Source: Erysipelotrichaceae bacterium (GTDB lineage: Bacteria > Bacillota_I > Bacilli_A > Erysipelotrichales > Erysipelotrichaceae). From it: a stretch of DNA of 64,000 bases. Each line of letters begins with the position of its first letter. Within the stretch, counting starts at the first letter, position 1. Positions 18,955 through 28,357 of the stretch are shown piece by piece. The stretch is from NCBI GenBank assembly GCA_017428765.1, contig JAFRQF010000004.1, positions 1-64,000 on the forward strand. The letters run 5' to 3'. Both the position numbers and the translations under genes were made by a program. The notes under the pieces are model-generated. The model saw only the letters and a list, made by a program, of their open reading frames with translations, was not told the origin of the DNA and did no database searches.

Positions 18955-19005
18955 TTAACATGGTCACCGGAGGATGTTATAATGTTAACGCTTGCAATAG
19001 CGTTA
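18955..19005 (+). promoter_or_regulatory. ABC importer promoter with operator-like dyad over the start site
   Basis: TTAACA (18955-18960), a 17-base spacer and TATAAT (18978-18983) with an upstream TG form a strong promoter. TAACGCT (18986-18992) and AGCGTTA (18999-19005) form a perfect 7-base dyad across the expected start, like a LacI-family operator. TGTTAACGCTTGCA at 18983-18996 also differs from the cre consensus at only one position. A GTGAC/GTCAC dyad flanks the -35 box. Confidence 0.65.
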
Positions 19006-19034
19006 GGGCTATTACTAGAAAGAAGGATAATTAA

Positions 19035-20384
19035 ATGAAAAAGATTCTGATGGTAATGCTGAGTATCGTCTTGGCATTAACGACTTTTGTTGGCTGCGGT
19101 CAGAAAGAAACACCTGCACCGGCAGACAACGGCGGAGCTGAACTTTCCGGTGTCAAAGCGATCATCGCGGAAGCACAGGGGATGACGCTGGAAGAACTGG
19201 CTAAGAAGGCCATCGAAGAGTCCAACGGCAAGACGTTCTATGGCGTCGGTAACTCTTCCCGTGGCAAGTCCGCACTTCCTCTGTTCATCGAATATCTGCA
19301 GACCATCGATCCTAGCTACAAGATGGAATTCGAATGGCAGCAGCCGAAGAACAATAAGATCTTCGATCAGCTGACAGCTGACGGTCTCAAAGAGACAGGA
19401 ACCTTCGCCATGACCCTCATTCAGGATGGCAACCAGATCGAATCCAAGATGGTCCAGACTGGTGTTCTGGATACCTTCATCCCGAAAGAGTGGGCGGAAG
19501 CCAACGGTACGACTCCGGAAGCTTACGAAGGATATCTGCCTTTACAGACACTCAACAAGATCTTCGAATACAACTGTGTCAATCCGGACAAGACTTATGA
19601 CAACTGCTGGGATTTCGTAGCAGAAGGCGAACACGGTCTGTTCATGGATATCGACTCCGAGATCGTCGGCAAGAACTTCTTATACATGCTGACGAAGGAC
19701 GAATATGCGGCATATCTGAAAGATGCCTATGACAAGCTTTCTGCAGAGGAACAGGCGTACTTCCAGCCGACTGTCGATGCACTGGAAAAAGATGCGGCAG
19801 AATTAGGTTTAGGCGAAAACGGCAAATACGCTCTGGCTTGGATCAAGCTCTGGGTCAACAGCTACAATGCAGTCACCGATGACGGCCCGATCTGCAACAC
19901 ACTGGTCGATGCATCCGCTGTCGATAAATTCGGTCTTCTGGTTTATTCCAAGGTCCGTTCCGTTGAAGAGACTGATACGGTTTCCGTCAACAACATCAAG
20001 GTCGCTGCTTACCAGCCGGGTTACGAAGGCATCGGCGGCTACGCATATTGCCACTATCTGTTTGTAACAGACAACTCACCGCTTCCTTGGACAGCTTGTG
20101 CTTTCATCGCTTACATGACTGAGACCGTCGATGGCTTCTCTGCATGGGGCAAGGACTTAGGCGGCTATTCTTCCAACCCTGTCGTTGCGAAAGAAACAGA
20201 AGCGAAGTTCCACCACTCCGAAGGCTTATCCGCAAAGGTCGCATGTGAGACTACGATGGATAAGGGCTATGACTGGTGGATCGGTGATGGCAAGCTCGTC
20301 GTCGAAGATCCGAAGTACTGCGCATCCGTCGCATTCACTGTCGGTTCATGGATCGAGATGCTTGACAAGTATACTCCGGAATAA
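19035..20384 (+). CDS. ABC importer substrate-binding lipoprotein
   Basis: A 449-residue extracellular solute-binding protein. The lipoprotein signal is MKKILMVMLSIVLALTTFVGC with the lipidated Cys21. The mature part resembles family 1 (iron/polyamine/sugar-type) binding proteins and is rich in Trp, Asp and Tyr (for example DNCWDFVAEGEHGLFMD). With the fused permease and ATPase downstream it forms an importer. The FbpABC-like organisation would suit an inorganic ion, a polyamine or a phosphorylated compound; the cre-like and LacI-type sites point to a carbon source. Confidence 0.85.
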   Translation: MKKILMVMLSIVLALTTFVGCGQKETPAPADNGGAELSGVKAIIAEAQGMTLEELAKKAIEESNGKTFYGVGNSSRGKSALPLFIEYLQTIDPSYKMEFEWQQPKNNKIFDQLTADGLKETGTFAMTLIQDGNQIESKMVQTGVLDTFIPKEWAEANGTTPEAYEGYLPLQTLNKIFEYNCVNPDKTYDNCWDFVAEGEHGLFMDIDSEIVGKNFLYMLTKDEYAAYLKDAYDKLSAEEQAYFQPTVDALEKDAAELGLGENGKYALAWIKLWVNSYNAVTDDGPICNTLVDASAVDKFGLLVYSKVRSVEETDTVSVNNIKVAAYQPGYEGIGGYAYCHYLFVTDNSPLPWTACAFIAYMTETVDGFSAWGKDLGGYSSNPVVAKETEAKFHHSEGLSAKVACETTMDKGYDWWIGDGKLVVEDPKYCASVAFTVGSWIEMLDKYTPE

Positions 20385-20422
20385 CAGTTTTAAGTTTCTG
20401 AGTATTCATCAGTAAGTAACGT

Positions 20423-20454
20423 AGTGCCTTTGTAGTATGATCTACGAAGGCACT
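20423..20454 (+). terminator. Intercistronic hairpin between binding protein and permease
   Basis: AGTGCCTTTGTAG pairs with CTACGAAGGCACT, followed by TTCTATAAG. Such hairpins typically allow partial readthrough and give more binding protein than permease. Confidence 0.65.
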
Positions 20455-20474
20455 TTCTATAAGAGAGGTAACTT

Positions 20475-22280
20475 ATGTCAAAATCAATGAAAATACGACT
20501 CAACAGCATAAAGACTTATCTCAGCAAACCTCAAAACATCATCCTGATCCTGACGGGCATCTTAGTGACGTTCACGACGATCGCGCCGATCTTTGCGATC
20601 ATCCGTGATACCTTCCAGGTCCATCCGGGAACGATCGACCAGTATCTTTCAGGCAAGGCGAGCGGCTATACCTTTGCCAACTATATCGACTTGTTCACTT
20701 CAAGGCTTGCCAAGACCAATCTCTGGACGCCTTTGATCAATACGGTCTGGCTGGCCATCGGTGCCTGCACCTTTGCGATCCTGTTCGGTGGTATCTTCGC
20801 CTATCTGATCACCAGGACCAACATGGCCTTCAAGAAGTATCTGAGTTCGATCTTCATCTTCCCGTACATCATGCCGCAGTGGACTCTGGCTGTCGTATGG
20901 CAGAACCTGTTCAACTCCAATGCCGTGACCGGTACATCCAATGGCTTGCTGGCATCACTGTTCAACATCACGATGCCGGCCTGGTGGTGCGTGGGACTTT
21001 TCCCTTGTATCATCGTTCTGGGCATGCACTATGCGCCATTCGCCTACATCCTGATCGGCGGCATCTTCAAAAACATGGATGCCAACCTTGAGGAAGCGGC
21101 GACGATACTGGATACGCCGCGCTGGAAGATCTTTACAAGAGTCACCATCCCGATGGTCAAGCCGGCCATCCTGTCGACGATCTTACTGGTCGCAGGTTCG
21201 ACGATCGGTTCCTATCCGGTCCCGCACTATCTGGGTCTTACGACTCTGGCGACCAAGTATGTCTCGATGAATGACAAGTATACAGGCGAAGCTTCGATCA
21301 TCGGCATCATCATGATGCTGTTCGGTGTGGCGATCATGTATCTCAACCAGAGGTCCTTACATTCAAGAAAGTCTTATACGACCGTTACCGGTAAGTCCGG
21401 CCATATCTCGAAAGTCGATCTCGGCTCAGGAAGATACATCATCGCTGTGGTCTTTGTGATCATCACTTTCTTCACATCGATCTATCCGATCATCTCCTTT
21501 GCCTTTGAGACCTTCTTACCGAATCCGGGCGATTATTCGTTCTTATATACCGGCAATACCAACAACCTGACCACCAAGTGGTGGGTTACCAATGAAAACG
21601 TTACCGAAAACGGCATGTACGGTCAGATGGGTATTCTTCACAACAAGACCATCTGGAACGCCTTCCGCGGAACGATCTTAGTCTCCATCGTCTGCTGTCT
21701 GACGGCAGGTGTCATCGGTACTCTGATCGGTTATGCGGTTTCCAAGGACAGACACGGCAAGCTGGCAAGCTACGTCAACTCGATGGCTTTCCTGCCTTAC
21801 CTGATGCCTTCCGTCGCCGTAGGTGCGGCTTACTTCATCCTGTTCTCCTCGGGCAAGGTGAACCTGTTCAATACCTATACCGCTTTGATCATCGTCGGCA
21901 CAGTCAAATACATCCCGTTCGCATCAAGAAGCTCTTTGAACTCGATGCTGCAGCTGTCCAACGAGATCGAAGAATCGGCCATCATTCAGGATGTGCCTTG
22001 GATCAAGCGTATGACCAGGATCATCATCCCGATCCAGAAGTCTTCGATCGTATCGGGCTTCTTGCTTCCGTTCATGACCTGCTTAAGAGAGCTGTCATTG
22101 TTCATGTTACTGTGCGTGCAGGGTTTCATCCTGTCGACGACCTTGGACTATTTCGATGAGATGGGTCTCTATGCATTCTCGAGCGGTATCAACCTGATAC
22201 TGATCGTGACGATCTTAATTTCCAACTATGCAGTAAACAAGATCACCGGCGCGAGCCTGGATGAAGGAATTGGAGGATAA
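20475..22280 (+). CDS. ABC importer permease, two fused transmembrane domains
   Basis: A 601-residue membrane protein with about twelve spans, a head-to-tail fusion of two binding-protein-dependent permease domains as in FbpB or ThiP. Each half has an EAA loop that contacts the ATPase: LEEAATILDTPRWKIFTRV near residue 205, and IEESAIIQDVPWIKRMTRI near 497. A large extracytoplasmic loop near 350-385 is rich in Asn and Thr. The gene lies 4 bases upstream of the ATPase start. Confidence 0.9.
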   Translation: MSKSMKIRLNSIKTYLSKPQNIILILTGILVTFTTIAPIFAIIRDTFQVHPGTIDQYLSGKASGYTFANYIDLFTSRLAKTNLWTPLINTVWLAIGACTFAILFGGIFAYLITRTNMAFKKYLSSIFIFPYIMPQWTLAVVWQNLFNSNAVTGTSNGLLASLFNITMPAWWCVGLFPCIIVLGMHYAPFAYILIGGIFKNMDANLEEAATILDTPRWKIFTRVTIPMVKPAILSTILLVAGSTIGSYPVPHYLGLTTLATKYVSMNDKYTGEASIIGIIMMLFGVAIMYLNQRSLHSRKSYTTVTGKSGHISKVDLGSGRYIIAVVFVIITFFTSIYPIISFAFETFLPNPGDYSFLYTGNTNNLTTKWWVTNENVTENGMYGQMGILHNKTIWNAFRGTILVSIVCCLTAGVIGTLIGYAVSKDRHGKLASYVNSMAFLPYLMPSVAVGAAYFILFSSGKVNLFNTYTALIIVGTVKYIPFASRSSLNSMLQLSNEIEESAIIQDVPWIKRMTRIIIPIQKSSIVSGFLLPFMTCLRELSLFMLLCVQGFILSTTLDYFDEMGLYAFSSGINLILIVTILISNYAVNKITGASLDEGIGG

Positions 22281-22284
22281 TACT

Positions 22285-23928
22285 ATGCCAAAAATCGTTT
22301 TAGAACATGTCACGAAACGTTATGACAGATTCTATGCAGTAGATGACCTGAACCTGGTCATTGAAGATAATGCTTTCGTCACCCTGCTTGGTCCTTCGGG
22401 ATGCGGCAAGACGACGACTTTGAGAATGATCGCAGGTCTGGAAACGCCGACTTCCGGCAAGATCACGATCGGCGATCGCGTCGTGTTCGATTCTTCGGAA
22501 GGCATCAATATCCCTGCCAACAAGCGTAAGGTCGGCTTCCTTTTCCAGAACTACGCCTTGTGGCCGAACATGACGGTCTATGACAACATCTCTTTCGGTC
22601 TGACCAACGTCAAGGAAGCTTTACCGGTCATCGATTTCGATGCCAGGACTTCCAAACAGCTGATCAAAGCCTTACAGAGACCAAACGACGTTGCCCGTAT
22701 CATCAACGAGTGTTTCGACAAGAAGGGCAAACTCGATGAAAAGAAGGCCATCGTCAAACTGATCGATGCCTATGAGATCTCACAGTTCTCCGCAAAGAAA
22801 CTGCTGGGCTATAACCTGCACAAGGCGTCGGATGCCATCGCGGAAGCACAGAAACATGTTTCCGAGCTCAATCAGGTCATCGAAAACGCCAAGTCCAAGG
22901 CGGCAGCCAAAGGCTATACGCTCGATGAGGATTTCACCGCCATGAAAGACGGTGAGGTCGTAAAGGAAGTGCGTAAGCTGACCAAGGAAGAGATGGATCT
23001 TTCCGTGAGAAGAGTGGCCAGGATCGCGAATATCGGTATGTTCATGGACCGCTATCCGGCAGAACTTTCCGGCGGTCAGCAGCAGCGTGTCGCCATCGCC
23101 AGAACACTGGCACCGGAACCGACGGTATTATTCATGGATGAACCGTTATCCAACCTCGATGCCAAGCTTCGTTTGGAGATGCGTTCCGAACTGCAGAGAC
23201 TTCACCTGGATACCGGATCGACTTTCGTCTATGTCACCCATGACCAGATGGAAGCCATGACGCTGGCGACCAAGATCTGTCTGATCGACAATGGTGACTT
23301 ACAGCAGTATGATGCGCCGCTCGATGTCTACAACAAACCGAACAACCTCTTTGTTGCCGACTTCGTAGGAAATCCGGCCATCAACTTCATCGATGCGCAT
23401 GGAAAACAGGAGAACGGAAATTTCGAACTGGAAGTCTTCAACGGCAAGAAACTCAGATTCGTACCGAATGAACCGTTGGACATTGCGGCATGGCGCAAAG
23501 AATATGCCCTGAAGCTTGAAGAAAAGGGCAGGGAACTGAGCGAAAAGGCTGCAAAGAAAGGCTATGTCGAACGTTCCAACAAGGAAACGTCCTTCAAGTA
23601 TCATGTGGCGATGATCAATGAGACGGAAGATTATGATGATGAGGTCGAATATACCGATGAAGATTATGTCATCGGTATCCGTCCGGAATTCGTCGAGATC
23701 TCCGATCATGAGAAATTCGAAGGCGAAGTCTATTCCTCCATGCCGACCGGTATGGAAACGACCGTCCGTGTTGCCATCGGCAATTATCTTCTGACCGGTG
23801 TCATGTTCGGCGGTGTCGTCTACAAGCTGGGCGATAAAGTCAAAGTCGGTTTCAAAGGAAACAATGCGATCCTGTTTGACCGCAAGTCAGGTGAGATCGT
23901 TGCATTGGGTTCTTTGAAGGAAGAATAG
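22285..23928 (+). CDS. ABC importer ATPase with a large insert in the helical domain
   Basis: A 547-residue ATPase, far longer than the usual 350-370. Walker A GPSGCGKTT lies near residue 37, the Q-loop FLFQNYALWP near 87, the signature LSGGQQQRVAIART near 256, Walker B TVLFMDEP near 277 and the H-loop VYVTHDQ near 316. About 125 extra charged, alpha-helical residues (roughly 112-240) sit between the Q-loop and the signature. A C-terminal regulatory region follows. The ATG at 22285 has GGAGG at 22272-22276; an upstream in-frame ATG at 22261 overlaps the permease and lacks a site. Confidence 0.9.
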   Translation: MPKIVLEHVTKRYDRFYAVDDLNLVIEDNAFVTLLGPSGCGKTTTLRMIAGLETPTSGKITIGDRVVFDSSEGINIPANKRKVGFLFQNYALWPNMTVYDNISFGLTNVKEALPVIDFDARTSKQLIKALQRPNDVARIINECFDKKGKLDEKKAIVKLIDAYEISQFSAKKLLGYNLHKASDAIAEAQKHVSELNQVIENAKSKAAAKGYTLDEDFTAMKDGEVVKEVRKLTKEEMDLSVRRVARIANIGMFMDRYPAELSGGQQQRVAIARTLAPEPTVLFMDEPLSNLDAKLRLEMRSELQRLHLDTGSTFVYVTHDQMEAMTLATKICLIDNGDLQQYDAPLDVYNKPNNLFVADFVGNPAINFIDAHGKQENGNFELEVFNGKKLRFVPNEPLDIAAWRKEYALKLEEKGRELSEKAAKKGYVERSNKETSFKYHVAMINETEDYDDEVEYTDEDYVIGIRPEFVEISDHEKFEGEVYSSMPTGMETTVRVAIGNYLLTGVMFGGVVYKLGDKVKVGFKGNNAILFDRKSGEIVALGSLKEE

Positions 23929-23951
23929 AAAAAAGACAATATAAAAAAGAT

Positions 23952-23980
23952 GAGCCATGACGTTAAGCCATGGCTCTTTT
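23952..23980. terminator. Terminator between convergent genes
   Basis: GAGCCATG pairs with CATGGCTC, with TTTT on the plus side and TTTTTTATA on the minus side. Confidence 0.8.
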
Positions 23981-23984
23981 CCTA

Positions 23985-24530
23985 TCAGTAGTTGTGCTTG
24001 TTCTTGATGATCAGTGATGTCGTCGTGATGATCAGTCCTACGAAGGTCGCTGCAGCGACGACATATGTCGCATACAGGTTGACGCCTTCGAAGTGTTCTT
24101 CCGCTGCATAGACCGGCATCAGGATGGTCAGTGCCAGCAGCAGCAGGATCAGCACGATCAGCCTTTGTTTGGTGTAGCCTCTCGCCATATAGACGAAGAG
24201 GTTTTCTTTCTTCACCGGTTTCCATCGTTCTGCCACAGGCAGTTTATAGAAGAAAGTGAAGCGGAACCACATGGCGGCGATCAGATATAAGGCAATGAAG
24301 ATGATCGCGGCTGCCAGATAATTGAGATGGAACAGCTGCACGCAAAGCAAGGCCATCACGATGCATAACGGCAGCATGGCCGTATATAGCGTATAGGTAG
24401 AGACATCGGAAGATGTCAGAATGTATCCTTTGCGGCTTAAAACATCATAGAATATGGTGCCTTTTTTGGGATCCTGATAGATGAAGATCCCGGAAAGGTC
24501 ACTCGCTTTAATGATCCTTCTTTTTGGCAT
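23985..24530 (-). CDS. Hypothetical four-span membrane protein
   Basis: A 181-residue protein I do not recognise. Residues 1-42 are soluble and include SDLSGIFIYQDPKKGTIFYD. Four hydrophobic spans follow, arranged as two hairpins near residues 47-65, 68-92, 122-142 and 150-172. The soluble start resembles a small domain found on bacterial membrane proteins of unknown role. TATAAT lies about 27 bases before the ATG on the minus strand; the ribosome binding site (AGGGG) is weak and distant. Confidence 0.6.
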   Translation of the reverse strand: MPKRRIIKASDLSGIFIYQDPKKGTIFYDVLSRKGYILTSSDVSTYTLYTAMLPLCIVMALLCVQLFHLNYLAAAIIFIALYLIAAMWFRFTFFYKLPVAERWKPVKKENLFVYMARGYTKQRLIVLILLLLALTILMPVYAAEEHFEGVNLYATYVVAAATFVGLIITTTSLIIKNKHNY

Positions 24531-24666
24531 GTATAACTTTTACCCCTAACAATTTCATTATACACGTTTTGGATGCGGATGCTGAAACATGGATCCAAAC
24601 TGCTGTCTAAGGGATAAACTCATTTCCCCCTGATAGTGATAAGATAGTATTGAGGAGAATAAGGAA

Positions 24667-25806
24667 ATGATAATTCAAAGCAAAAGAGTATATATTGCAT
24701 CTTCTCTGATCCCTGCCCAGGTGGAGATCGAGGATAAAAAGATCAAAGCGGTCTATCCGTATGGCACAAAGCCGGTCGATGAGGATTATGGGGACCTCAG
24801 GATCGTTCCGGGTTTCTATGATCTGCATACCCACGGCTATCACGGTTATGATACGACGGCCGGCGGCAAGGACGGTCTGAAGGCCTGGCTGAAAGATCTT
24901 CCTAAGGAAGGCGTATGCGGCGTGTGTCCGACGACACTGACGCAGTCTCATGACACGCTCAAAAAGGCGGTCGCGGAAGTTGCGGAAGTCAGAAAGGAAG
25001 ATCCGGAAGGTGCGCAGATCTTAGGCATCCACTTTGAAGGTCCGTATCTCGATGTCAAATACAAAGGTGCGCAGCCGGAAGAATACATCGTCAAAGGCAC
25101 TGTGGAAGAATTCAAGGAATACCAGGATGCCTGCGGCGGTCTGATCAAGATCATCACGATGGCGCCGGAACACGACGAGGATTTCACTTTGACCAGATAC
25201 TGCGCGGAAAACGGTGTCTGCGTTTCGATCGGCCATACCGATACGGATTATGACACGGCGCTCATGGCTCTGGCTAACGGTGCCAAGGGTTTCACCCACA
25301 CCTACAACGGCATGACCGGTTTCTCACACAGGGCGAATGGGGCAGTCGGTGCGGCGTTCCGATGCCATGACACTTATGCGGAATGCATCTGCGACGGAAA
25401 CCACTCTACATTGGCTTCTTTGAATATCTTCTTCAGAGAGAAACAGGGCTTTGGCATCATGGTGACCGATTCACTCATGTGCAAGGGTTATGAAGTCGGT
25501 TCCGTCTTTGATTTCGGCGGTCAGGATGTCGAGATCTATCCGGATGGTTCCGCTCATATCACGACCGGAAAGAAACAGCTTGCCGGTTCGACTTTAAAAG
25601 TCAACGAAGGCTTGAAGATCCTGGTCGAAAAGGCGCTGGTACCATTTGAGATCGCACTGGATGCGGCGAGCATCAACCCGATGCGTTATCTGAATATGGA
25701 TGATCACAAAGGCCGTATCAAAGCAGGATTCGATGCGGACATCGTCGTTCTGGAAGATGATTATTCCATCAGACAGACCTATTGCCTGGGAGTCAGACAG
25801 TTATAA
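24667..25806 (+). CDS. nagA: N-acetylglucosamine-6-phosphate deacetylase
   Basis: A 379-residue amidohydrolase of normal NagA length that converts GlcNAc-6-phosphate to glucosamine-6-phosphate and acetate. Metal and substrate motifs are visible: DLHTHGYHGYDT near residue 55, HFEGPYLD near 122, IGHTDTDY near 184, THTYNGMTGFSHR near 206, and MVTDSLMC near 263 with the catalytic Asp. RBS GAGGAGAATAAGG precedes the ATG. It is a single-gene unit, distinct from the second NagA at 51199 inside the amino-sugar cluster. Confidence 0.93.
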   Translation: MIIQSKRVYIASSLIPAQVEIEDKKIKAVYPYGTKPVDEDYGDLRIVPGFYDLHTHGYHGYDTTAGGKDGLKAWLKDLPKEGVCGVCPTTLTQSHDTLKKAVAEVAEVRKEDPEGAQILGIHFEGPYLDVKYKGAQPEEYIVKGTVEEFKEYQDACGGLIKIITMAPEHDEDFTLTRYCAENGVCVSIGHTDTDYDTALMALANGAKGFTHTYNGMTGFSHRANGAVGAAFRCHDTYAECICDGNHSTLASLNIFFREKQGFGIMVTDSLMCKGYEVGSVFDFGGQDVEIYPDGSAHITTGKKQLAGSTLKVNEGLKILVEKALVPFEIALDAASINPMRYLNMDDHKGRIKAGFDADIVVLEDDYSIRQTYCLGVRQL

Positions 25807-25813
25807 GCAGATG

Positions 25814-25838
25814 AGCTGTGCCAAGGCACAGCTTTTTT
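25814..25838 (+). terminator. Intrinsic terminator after nagA
   Basis: AGCTGTGCC pairs with GGCACAGCT around AA, followed by TTTTT. It lies only 8 bases before the next start codon. Confidence 0.8.
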
Positions 25839-25845
25839 AAAAACT

Positions 25846-26715
25846 ATGAAAAAATATCTGACATTACTGATCATCCTGTTATTATTCAGTGGATGCACAC
25901 CTGTACCGGAAACGGATAACAATACAAAGGAAGGGGAAAACGTGACGCTGGAATCTTTGTTGCAGAAAGAAAGCAAACATGAAGGCCTGAAAGGCATTGC
26001 GTACAATGAAAGCGGCGGCATGGACTATGCCTCAGATCTGCTTATGCTGACTAGGGAGGAAGGAAAACTCACATTACGTAGGGAGATCATGAAAGGCGGA
26101 TCTACCAGGACCTATATCTATGAAGGAGAAGAAAGCCTCTTTGATCCGATCGAAGAATATGTTTCCAAATACAATCTTTCTGTCTGGGATGAGCTTCCTG
26201 AAAGCGAATATTTTGCCTTGGATGCCCCGTCAAGGATGCTGACCCTGTCTTTTGAAGACGGAGAGACATGGATCGATTTTGACGTTGAGTTCCCGGAAGG
26301 AGGATGGCCGATCATCAACGGTCTGCTGTCGATGATAAAAGAGAGTCAGCTGACTATGGAACTGTCAGACGGCTTTTATTCGAAAGAGGACGAGACGATC
26401 CTTTGTTCCAGAGATCATGCCAATACGGAGGATGAGATCAAAGAGCTTCTCTGGGGCTATTGGAGAGATGAGGTTTCCTATATCTATATGGATGATCCAC
26501 AGGATATCCTGGTCATTGATTTCGGTGGGGCAGAGAAAAGGCAGTTCAGACTTTCACAGATCGTCAATGAACCATATAAGGATATCGATGCTTCCTGGTA
26601 CGCCATCGCTCAGAATCTGGAAGATGAAAACGATGTGCTTTACTTAAGCATCGACAAAGGCCGGCTGATCGCGGAAGATGAAAACGGAAATACATTCAAA
26701 GGAAGCTGGTATTAA
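25846..26715 (+). CDS. Hypothetical lipoprotein
   Basis: A 289-residue secreted lipoprotein. The signal MKKYLTLLIILLLFSGC has Cys17 as the lipidated residue. A Thr/Asn-rich linker and a beta-rich acidic domain follow with no recognised motif. The start lies immediately after the nagA terminator with no clear ribosome binding site and only a poor TTTAAA-like -10, so expression may rely on readthrough. Its stop codon overlaps the next ATG (TAATG), pairing it translationally with the YbaK-like gene. Function unknown. Confidence 0.65.
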   Translation: MKKYLTLLIILLLFSGCTPVPETDNNTKEGENVTLESLLQKESKHEGLKGIAYNESGGMDYASDLLMLTREEGKLTLRREIMKGGSTRTYIYEGEESLFDPIEEYVSKYNLSVWDELPESEYFALDAPSRMLTLSFEDGETWIDFDVEFPEGGWPIINGLLSMIKESQLTMELSDGFYSKEDETILCSRDHANTEDEIKELLWGYWRDEVSYIYMDDPQDILVIDFGGAEKRQFRLSQIVNEPYKDIDASWYAIAQNLEDENDVLYLSIDKGRLIAEDENGNTFKGSWY

Positions 26716-27242
26716 TGAAACTGGAATTTCAAAGTATCGAAGAAAGAAAAGACCTGCTTCCTGAAAAGGTCTATGAATACATCAAAGCTTTCGATACGAA
26801 GGGCTGCATCAGGGTATCTGAGATCGATCCTGCATTTGCGGATGGCGAATCTTTGAGCAGGGAATACGACGTTCCTTATGAAATGGAACTCAACTGCCTG
26901 GTGGTGGAAGGACAAAGGGGCGAACAGCTAAAACATGCCGCCCTTGTCGTACCTTATGGCAAGCGGGCCAATATGAATGCCAAAGTCAGAGGTCCGCTGG
27001 ACGTCAAGAAAGTGAGTTTTGCCGATCTGAATTATGTATGTGAAGTCACCGGCATGGAATACGGTTCGATCACGCCGGTCGGCCTTCCAAAGGATTTCAT
27101 GATCCTGGTCGATGAAAGCATCTTTGATCAGGAAGAAGTCATCGTCGGCTCGGGGAAGGCAAACGGCAAGCTTTTATTGCCGTCGGAGTTTTTCAGACAG
27201 ATGGACAACTGCATCATCGTCGGGGGTCTGGCAAAAGAGTAA
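26715..27242 (+). CDS. YbaK/ProRS-associated domain protein (probable aminoacyl-tRNA deacylase)
   Basis: A 175-residue protein with the YbaK/INS-domain fold. It shows RVSEIDPAFADGESL near residue 33, NCLVVEG near 58, the RANMNAKVRGPLDVKKVSFA block near 90, and TGMEYGSITPVGLP near 115, all conserved in the family. Members hydrolyse mis-charged tRNA such as Cys-tRNA(Pro) in trans. The N-terminal 30 residues are extra compared with minimal YbaK. It overlaps the upstream lipoprotein stop by one base. Confidence 0.82.
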   Translation: MKLEFQSIEERKDLLPEKVYEYIKAFDTKGCIRVSEIDPAFADGESLSREYDVPYEMELNCLVVEGQRGEQLKHAALVVPYGKRANMNAKVRGPLDVKKVSFADLNYVCEVTGMEYGSITPVGLPKDFMILVDESIFDQEEVIVGSGKANGKLLLPSEFFRQMDNCIIVGGLAKE

Positions 27243-27283
27243 AAAAACGACGGGTCATGATCGGCCCGTCCGAGGAAAAAGAA

Positions 27284-27325
27284 AAAGCGGCAGCTTCCTT
27301 GATTCAGGAGCTGTCGCTTTCTTAT
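27284..27325. terminator. Bidirectional terminator between convergent genes
   Basis: AAGCGGCAGCT..CCT pairs with AGG..AGCTGTCGCTT. A smaller GACGGG/CCCGTC hairpin (27250-27271) lies beside it. Confidence 0.75.
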
Positions 27326-27328
27326 GTC

Positions 27329-28357
27329 TTATTTCTTCCTGTTTCGAAATCTCTTGTACAGGCGATAGCCGGCAAAGCCAAGTACAGCCAGGAACAGGAT
27401 AGTCCAGATGTTGTAGACCAGATCGATGATGAAATCGCCGATGCCTTCATAGAAGTTCCTGAAGCCTCTGGAGAAAGAGGAGGCCAGTCTCTGTAAGAAG
27501 GTCGGGGAGACCGGGGTATAGACTTTGGTCTCGTTGACGGTCAGATTGAGCGTCGAATAGGAGACTAAGAGGTCGTAGTTCTTGATCTGGGATTCATAGG
27601 ATTCGATCTGATAGCGGATATCGGAGAGCCTTGATTCCACGGTGATCAGATCCTGCAGGTCTTCGGCCTTGTCGTAGAACTCGAGGACCTTGGCTTCCTG
27701 TGCCCTTAATGAATTGAGTCTTGCTTCAATGTCAGCGTAAGCGTCGGTGATGTCTTTGACTTCTTCCGAATAGAACAGCGCATTTCCTTCGCCTTTGAGT
27801 TCGCTTAAGAAGGCTTCATACTTATCTGCCGGGATGCGGATGGAGGAATCGTAGGTACGGCTGTTGACGTTCTGGTTGCGGATCGAGGATCTTTGAACAT
27901 AGCCGCCGTACTTGTTGATGAGGCCGTTCACCTTTTCCAGCAGGACATCCATATCCTGTGTCTCCATGGTCATATAGGAGGTCAGGATCAGCTTCTTGCC
28001 TTGTCTGGCGTTGCCGGTATCTGCGATCGTCTCTTCAGCCTTCGCTTCCTCGTCGGCAACGTAGTATGCTTCGGCAGGTTCCGAGGCATAGGCGCCGTTA
28101 TATGCGACGCTTTCCTGTGCCATGTAGGAGGAATCGTAAGATGCCCCTCCGGCAGCTCCCTTTCCATAGGAATGGAAGAGAACCGGGAAAAGGTTGATGA
28201 CTAACAGCAAGGCGCAGGCGGCAGCTGCCAGCTTTCCGAAACTGTTCCAGTTGAGATATGCGCTTATGTCGAATTTCTTCTTTGTCTTGCTGTGAGCTTC
28301 TTCAACGTATCTGTCATCGATGTCGTTGATGGCGTTGATCAGTTTTTCTGTTTTCAT
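27329..28357 (-). CDS. DUF4349-type membrane protein, probable partner of the adjacent sigma factor
   Basis: A 342-residue protein. Residues 1-35 are a short cytoplasmic tail, one membrane span lies near 37-55, an Ala/Tyr-rich low-complexity linker near 70-105, then a DUF4349-like extracellular domain with a coiled coil near 215-265 (RLNSLRAQEAKVLEFYDKAE). A second span near 308-330 precedes a basic C-terminal tail. Sigma factor genes overlap its start by four bases, and the topology is that of an anti-sigma or sensor protein; this role is inferred. Confidence 0.72.
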   Translation of the reverse strand: MKTEKLINAINDIDDRYVEEAHSKTKKKFDISAYLNWNSFGKLAAAACALLLVINLFPVLFHSYGKGAAGGASYDSSYMAQESVAYNGAYASEPAEAYYVADEEAKAEETIADTGNARQGKKLILTSYMTMETQDMDVLLEKVNGLINKYGGYVQRSSIRNQNVNSRTYDSSIRIPADKYEAFLSELKGEGNALFYSEEVKDITDAYADIEARLNSLRAQEAKVLEFYDKAEDLQDLITVESRLSDIRYQIESYESQIKNYDLLVSYSTLNLTVNETKVYTPVSPTFLQRLASSFSRGFRNFYEGIGDFIIDLVYNIWTILFLAVLGFAGYRLYKRFRNRKK

